Shown: piece after piece, positions 60,711 through 64,000 of the stretch
How the letters are laid out: each line of letters starts with the position of its first letter
Numbering within the stretch: the stretch's first letter is position 1
The notes under the pieces: generated by a model
The model's input: only the letters and a program-made list of their open reading frames with translations
Databases searched by the model: none
Told to the model about the DNA's origin: nothing
Origin: Clostridium sp. AWRP
Lineage (GTDB): Bacteria; Bacillota; Clostridia; Clostridiales; Clostridiaceae
Direction of reading: 5' to 3'
Assembly: GCF_004006395.2 (NCBI RefSeq)
Contig: NZ_CP029758.2
Span: 2,852,001-2,916,000 of the forward strand
DNA: 64,000 nt
Made by a program: the position numbers and the translations under genes

Positions 60711-61538
60711 ATGGAAGAACAACGTTATGAAGAACTAGGAAACTTTTTAAAAATAAGGAGAAGTGAAATTTCACCATCACAAGTAGGGCTTCCAGAAGGT
60801 TTAAGACGTCGTACTCCAGGTCTTAGAAGAGAAGAAGTTGCATATCTTTCAGGCGTAAGCTTAACCTGGTATACATGGCTTGAACAAGGACGACCTATAA
60901 ACGTTTCTGCAGAAGTTATAGAAAGTCTGTCAAGGGCACTAATGCTTGATAAACAGGAGAGAGTACACCTTTATACTCTGGCAAAGCAAGTACCTCCATC
61001 TGCTATCCCCTTATATCAATCAACTGTAAATACATCTCTCCAGCATGTATTAGATAATTTAATATTAAGCCCATCTTATATCATGGACGCAAGATGGAAT
61101 GTTATCGCATGGAATAAATCAGCAAGTGTCGTATTTGCAAACTTTAATAAAATCCAGGTAACCCAGAGAAATATTATATGGATGATGTTCAACAATTTTG
61201 ATTATAAAAATTTGTTTATAGATTGGGAATCTACCTCCCAAGGAATAATATCTCGGTTTCGTTCAAATTATGCAAAATATATTGATGATCCCTGGATGGT
61301 TAGCTTTGTCCATAATCTTGAAATCAAAAATGAAGAATTTAATCTATTTTGGTCAAAACATAATGTACAGATAAAAAGTGAAATCCATAAAAAAATCAAC
61401 CATCCAATTGTAGGTACAATGACTTTTGAATTTAACAGTTTTGATATTTCTGATAGCTCAAACTTAAAATTAATTGTCAATACTCCACTTTCAAAAACGG
61501 ATACTGATGTAAAAGTTAAATCACTGCTATATAAATAA
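60711..61538 (+). CDS. XRE-family regulator with MmyB-like ligand-binding domain
   Basis: The 275-residue protein has a helix-turn-helix with RTPGLRREEVAYLSGVSLTW and YTWLEQGR, the hallmark of the MmyB/ScbR-like group, followed by a PAS-like MmyB domain (YIMDARWNVIAWNKSA). Such regulators usually repress an adjacent oxidoreductase gene. The divergent flavoprotein at 60013 fits this. Confidence 0.92.
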   Translation: MEEQRYEELGNFLKIRRSEISPSQVGLPEGLRRRTPGLRREEVAYLSGVSLTWYTWLEQGRPINVSAEVIESLSRALMLDKQERVHLYTLAKQVPPSAIPLYQSTVNTSLQHVLDNLILSPSYIMDARWNVIAWNKSASVVFANFNKIQVTQRNIIWMMFNNFDYKNLFIDWESTSQGIISRFRSNYAKYIDDPWMVSFVHNLEIKNEEFNLFWSKHNVQIKSEIHKKINHPIVGTMTFEFNSFDISDSSNLKLIVNTPLSKTDTDVKVKSLLYK

Positions 61539-61560
61539 TTCTTTTACTATGCACTTTTAT

Positions 61561-61672
61561 CCGATGACTACCTGCTCTAATACTTCCACTTCTCCAAGTG
61601 GTAGTAAAGAGCAGCTACGTCCCTGGATAACGATTTCTAAGCATCAGGTGGAGTTAAAACTCCATCTGATGC
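61561..61672. repeat. Structured intergenic segment with nested hairpins
   Basis: CTGCTCT (about 61570) and AGAGCAG (about 61609) enclose a small hairpin ACTTCTCCAAGT. Further on GCATCAGGTGGAGTT (61641-61655) pairs with AACTCCATCTGATGC (61658-61672), with one mismatch. The last codons and stop of the histidine kinase lie in the second hairpin. It resembles a mobile palindromic repeat that replaced the original gene end. Confidence 0.5.
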
Positions 61673-63138
61673 CAAGAACTTTGTTTATTTGGATTTTTTA
61701 TAGGTATACAAACTCTAACTTCAGCTCCACCTCCATCATTATTTTTAACTTCAACATCACCACCTAATTTGTCTGCCAAAGTTTTGACAATATAGAGTCC
61801 TAAACCTGAATGTCCTTTTTCCTTTGACCTGGATTCATCCCCCTCATAAAACTTTTTAAATACATTTTCTAAATCTTTTCTTGAAAATCCACATCCATTA
61901 TCACAAACAGAAAAAATAACTTTATCTGAATTTAACTTCAAATTTAAAGTTATTCTTCCATCTTCTTTAGTAAACCTTAAACTATTTGAAACTAAATTAT
62001 CAAGTATTTCTGACAATACATAAGTATCTATTTTTATTAGATCATTAGAACTTCTCAAATCTTGAATAGTACATACAAATTTTACTTTTTTGCCCTGTGC
62101 TAGTGCATCATAATCCATACTTTTTTCATTTATATAAGCTACTAAATCACATTCACTATCACTTAGTTTAAAAGTTTCACTTTCAATCTTAGTTAGTAAA
62201 TTTATTCTTTGAACTTGATTGGACATTCTATCTATATTCCTGTTTATTAAATTTAAATACCTATATAGCTTATCCTTGTCCAATTTCTTACTTTCTAAAA
62301 GTCCCTCTACATGCCCTTTTATAATTGTAATGGGTGTTTTTAAATCATGTGCAACATTACTTACTATTTCTCTTCTCTCTTCTTCCATTTTCCACTGGTT
62401 TTCTAATGACTTCTTTAAATCTACTCTCATATTCTCAAATGACTTGCAGAGTTTTCCAAGTTCATTATTATTTTCATAACTTATCTTAAACTCCAAGTCC
62501 CTAACTCTTATTCTTTCTGCAGCCTCCATTAACTGTTTTAAAGGTACATTTAATTTCTTGTTAAATCTACGGCCAAAGAATATGCTAAATAATATGATAT
62601 ACATAAATGGGGAAAGTATTACAAAAGTATCTGAATACCTAGCAATAAAATTAAACTTAGGATTTTTAGCACTACTTCTTATATAATATTTTAATATAAC
62701 CATTCCTTTTAAGTCTTTGTTATCTATAATAGGGATAGACATTATAATTTCTGGGTTTATCCGTCCATTAATTTTGGTTGTTTGATCTTTGCTTATAGGC
62801 ACTTCTGATGCAATAGGCTTTTTAAAATAACCATAAGAAAGTTTGCCAGTTGAATCTACTACCTCATATTCAATACCAGCTGTAGGTATTACTTTTTCAA
62901 GTTCATTTTTAAAATCTTTATTTAATATTTTATCCTTATTCTTATTTATATATTGTTTTATTCCAGGTACTAAATCACTATAATAACCTGCTCGTAATAT
63001 TACTCCTTTATCAATAAGATAAATATCCAATATTAAACCTACTATGGCAAAAAAAACACTTAATATAATCACCAAAATCACTGAAATCATAAATTGTCTC
63101 TTAAAAGTTATATTTTTTATTATATTTAATTTCCCCAT
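61654..63138 (-). CDS. HAMP-containing sensor histidine kinase
   Basis: The 494-residue kinase has a membrane helix (about 15-38), an extracellular domain to about 170, a second helix (about 172-190), a HAMP domain, the H-box SNVAHDLKTPITIIKGHVEG, and N and G boxes in ILDNLVSNSLRFTKEDG, CDNGCGFSRKD and GHSGLGLYIVKTLADKLGG. It has no visible cognate response regulator downstream. The gene upstream is an erythromycin-esterase-family gene, 21 bases away. The last 12 residues (NPNKQSSWHQMEF) are encoded by the repeat at 61641-61672 and look atypical. Confidence 0.92.
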   Translation of the reverse strand: MGKLNIIKNITFKRQFMISVILVIILSVFFAIVGLILDIYLIDKGVILRAGYYSDLVPGIKQYINKNKDKILNKDFKNELEKVIPTAGIEYEVVDSTGKLSYGYFKKPIASEVPISKDQTTKINGRINPEIIMSIPIIDNKDLKGMVILKYYIRSSAKNPKFNFIARYSDTFVILSPFMYIILFSIFFGRRFNKKLNVPLKQLMEAAERIRVRDLEFKISYENNNELGKLCKSFENMRVDLKKSLENQWKMEEERREIVSNVAHDLKTPITIIKGHVEGLLESKKLDKDKLYRYLNLINRNIDRMSNQVQRINLLTKIESETFKLSDSECDLVAYINEKSMDYDALAQGKKVKFVCTIQDLRSSNDLIKIDTYVLSEILDNLVSNSLRFTKEDGRITLNLKLNSDKVIFSVCDNGCGFSRKDLENVFKKFYEGDESRSKEKGHSGLGLYIVKTLADKLGGDVEVKNNDGGGAEVRVCIPIKNPNKQSSWHQMEF

Positions 63139-63159
63139 ATGTAATCTGCTCCTATATAA

Positions 63160-64000
63160 TTAGTTAGGCTTTGCACTACTTGTAGTATCTACAAATATCA
63201 ATCCATCATATCGAAGGTCTAAAATTTCAGACTCAAAGCTTTTATTTTCTCCAGGAAAAACGGCACCTATATCATGACAATATTGAGGTTTTGACAAAAT
63301 GTTTTTTGCATATTTATTTTTCTTACAAGTGTTAAAATCAATGAAAAAAATAGGATTTACCTTAGAAAAGATGTATGCTGCTGAATTTTCTTTTGCTGCT
63401 TTTAAGGTACATTTTCCATTAACTGTTTGTCCATTTTCCTTATTTGTATAGTTAGCTCTTAAGTCACCTTTATTAAACTCAAAGCCAATAACATACATTT
63501 TATTGCCATACATATCATATAAATTTGAGCCCATTCTCTTTACATTTCCTTCTGGATAATCTGAATTTGAACTACCAAACTTGTCTATTCCTTTTGACAC
63601 ATGTAAATTATGTGCCCACAACATTATCTTGCTGTCTTCTCCTTCATGATCTAAAATCCACTTTACATTTTCGGCCATATATTTATCTCTTTTAGTTTCT
63701 TTTTGAAAATCACTGCCTCCTGTGCCGAACATATCATAAAACTCACATATGACATTTAAATTTTGCATATAAAGCTCATATTGTTCTTTTGAAGACTTTT
63801 TTATATATTCATCTTTGTTTTTTTGAAAAATATTTTTTATCTCCTTAATGCCATCAATTGGGAGCTGCTTTTTTACTCCATAATCCAATGTTCTGTCATT
63901 AAACTTTGAAAGCACTTCATGTACACTCACTTCATAGAATGGATCAACTTTATTTAAATAATTTATAACATTTTCAGCTGCTGTATGGCTGGACTGCATG
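63160..64000 (-). CDS. Erythromycin-esterase-family protein, 5' end outside window
   Basis: The visible 279 or more residues match the C-terminal two thirds of the Ere family: KRDKYMAENVKWILDHEGED, KIMLWAHNLHVSKG with the conserved His, GSNLYDMYGNKMYVIGFEFN and a final YDGLIFVDTTSSAKPN. The frame is open to the right edge, so the N-terminal EATHG-type region lies beyond. True erythromycin esterases cleave the macrolide ring, but many homologues have unknown hydrolase roles. It is the first visible gene of a unit with the histidine kinase. Confidence 0.88.
   Translation of the reverse strand, partial: MQSSHTAAENVINYLNKVDPFYEVSVHEVLSKFNDRTLDYGVKKQLPIDGIKEIKNIFQKNKDEYIKKSSKEQYELYMQNLNVICEFYDMFGTGGSDFQKETKRDKYMAENVKWILDHEGEDSKIMLWAHNLHVSKGIDKFGSSNSDYPEGNVKRMGSNLYDMYGNKMYVIGFEFNKGDLRANYTNKENGQTVNGKCTLKAAKENSAAYIFSKVNPIFFIDFNTCKKNKYAKNILSKPQYCHDIGAVFPGENKSFESEILDLRYDGLIFVDTTSSAKPN

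Overview
The window is low-G+C DNA (roughly 30% by eye). It has strong AGGAGG ribosome binding sites, many TTG/GTG starts, rho-independent terminators at most convergent junctions, and an agr-type peptide locus. All of this points to a Clostridium sensu stricto chromosome. The gene content (citrate lyase cluster, Asr-type proteins, TPP-controlled thiamine salvage) recalls the C. ljungdahlii / C. kluyveri part of the genus, but I cannot name a species from sequence alone. Coding is dense, mostly on the minus strand between 8 and 41 kb.

Layout. 0-8 kb: a YtrA-type GntR regulator (cut by the window edge), a decayed metallo-beta-lactamase-fold gene, a flavin oxidoreductase, a BlaI/BlaR1-like sensor pair with two operators, two secreted cell-wall enzymes, an aldo/keto reductase with ferredoxin tail, then a 0.5-kb element made of long imperfect hairpins. 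8-18 kb: argF-carA-carB, a fumarylacetoacetate-hydrolase-family protein, a methyltransferase, recQ. 18-20 kb: a MITE-like repeat and an IS256-family insertion sequence. 20-37 kb: a citrate fermentation island. It holds a PrpR_N-MCP fusion, the Na+-pumping oxaloacetate decarboxylase (oadA, oadG, biotin carrier, oadB), a permease, aconitase and an FCD-type GntR regulator, then citX-citF-citE-citD-citC, malic enzyme and citG. The first half is bracketed by two ~60-bp direct repeats. 37-41 kb: a short-chain dehydrogenase and a TPP-riboswitch operon (tenA-thiZ-thiX-thiY). 41-49 kb: tspO, a LysR regulator and a five-gene molybdoenzyme operon in which a DMSO-reductase-family catalytic subunit, a four-cluster Fe-S subunit and a TorD-like chaperone are joined to AsrA and AsrB. 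49-64 kb: small membrane proteins, a decayed cell-wall protein, a PAP2 phosphatase, an AgrD-like pre-peptide with an AgrC-like kinase, a glucuronyl C5-epimerase-like secreted protein, a CPBP protease, several regulator/enzyme pairs, a HAMP histidine kinase and the 3' part of an erythromycin-esterase-family gene.

How the genes work together. Citrate would be split by citrate lyase (CitDEF, activated by CitC, CitX and CitG) to acetate and oxaloacetate. Oxaloacetate would be decarboxylated by the Oad complex with Na+ export, and malate by malic enzyme, while aconitase gives an alternative route from citrate. The molybdoenzyme operon looks like a soluble NAD(P)H-to-molybdenum electron path with an unknown substrate. 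It has no twin-arginine signal, no membrane anchor and no AsrC, and I regard it as the best candidate for an undescribed system here. Other unusual loci are the PrpR_N-MCP fusion, the AgrD/AgrC pair without AgrB or AgrA, and the structured repeat elements.
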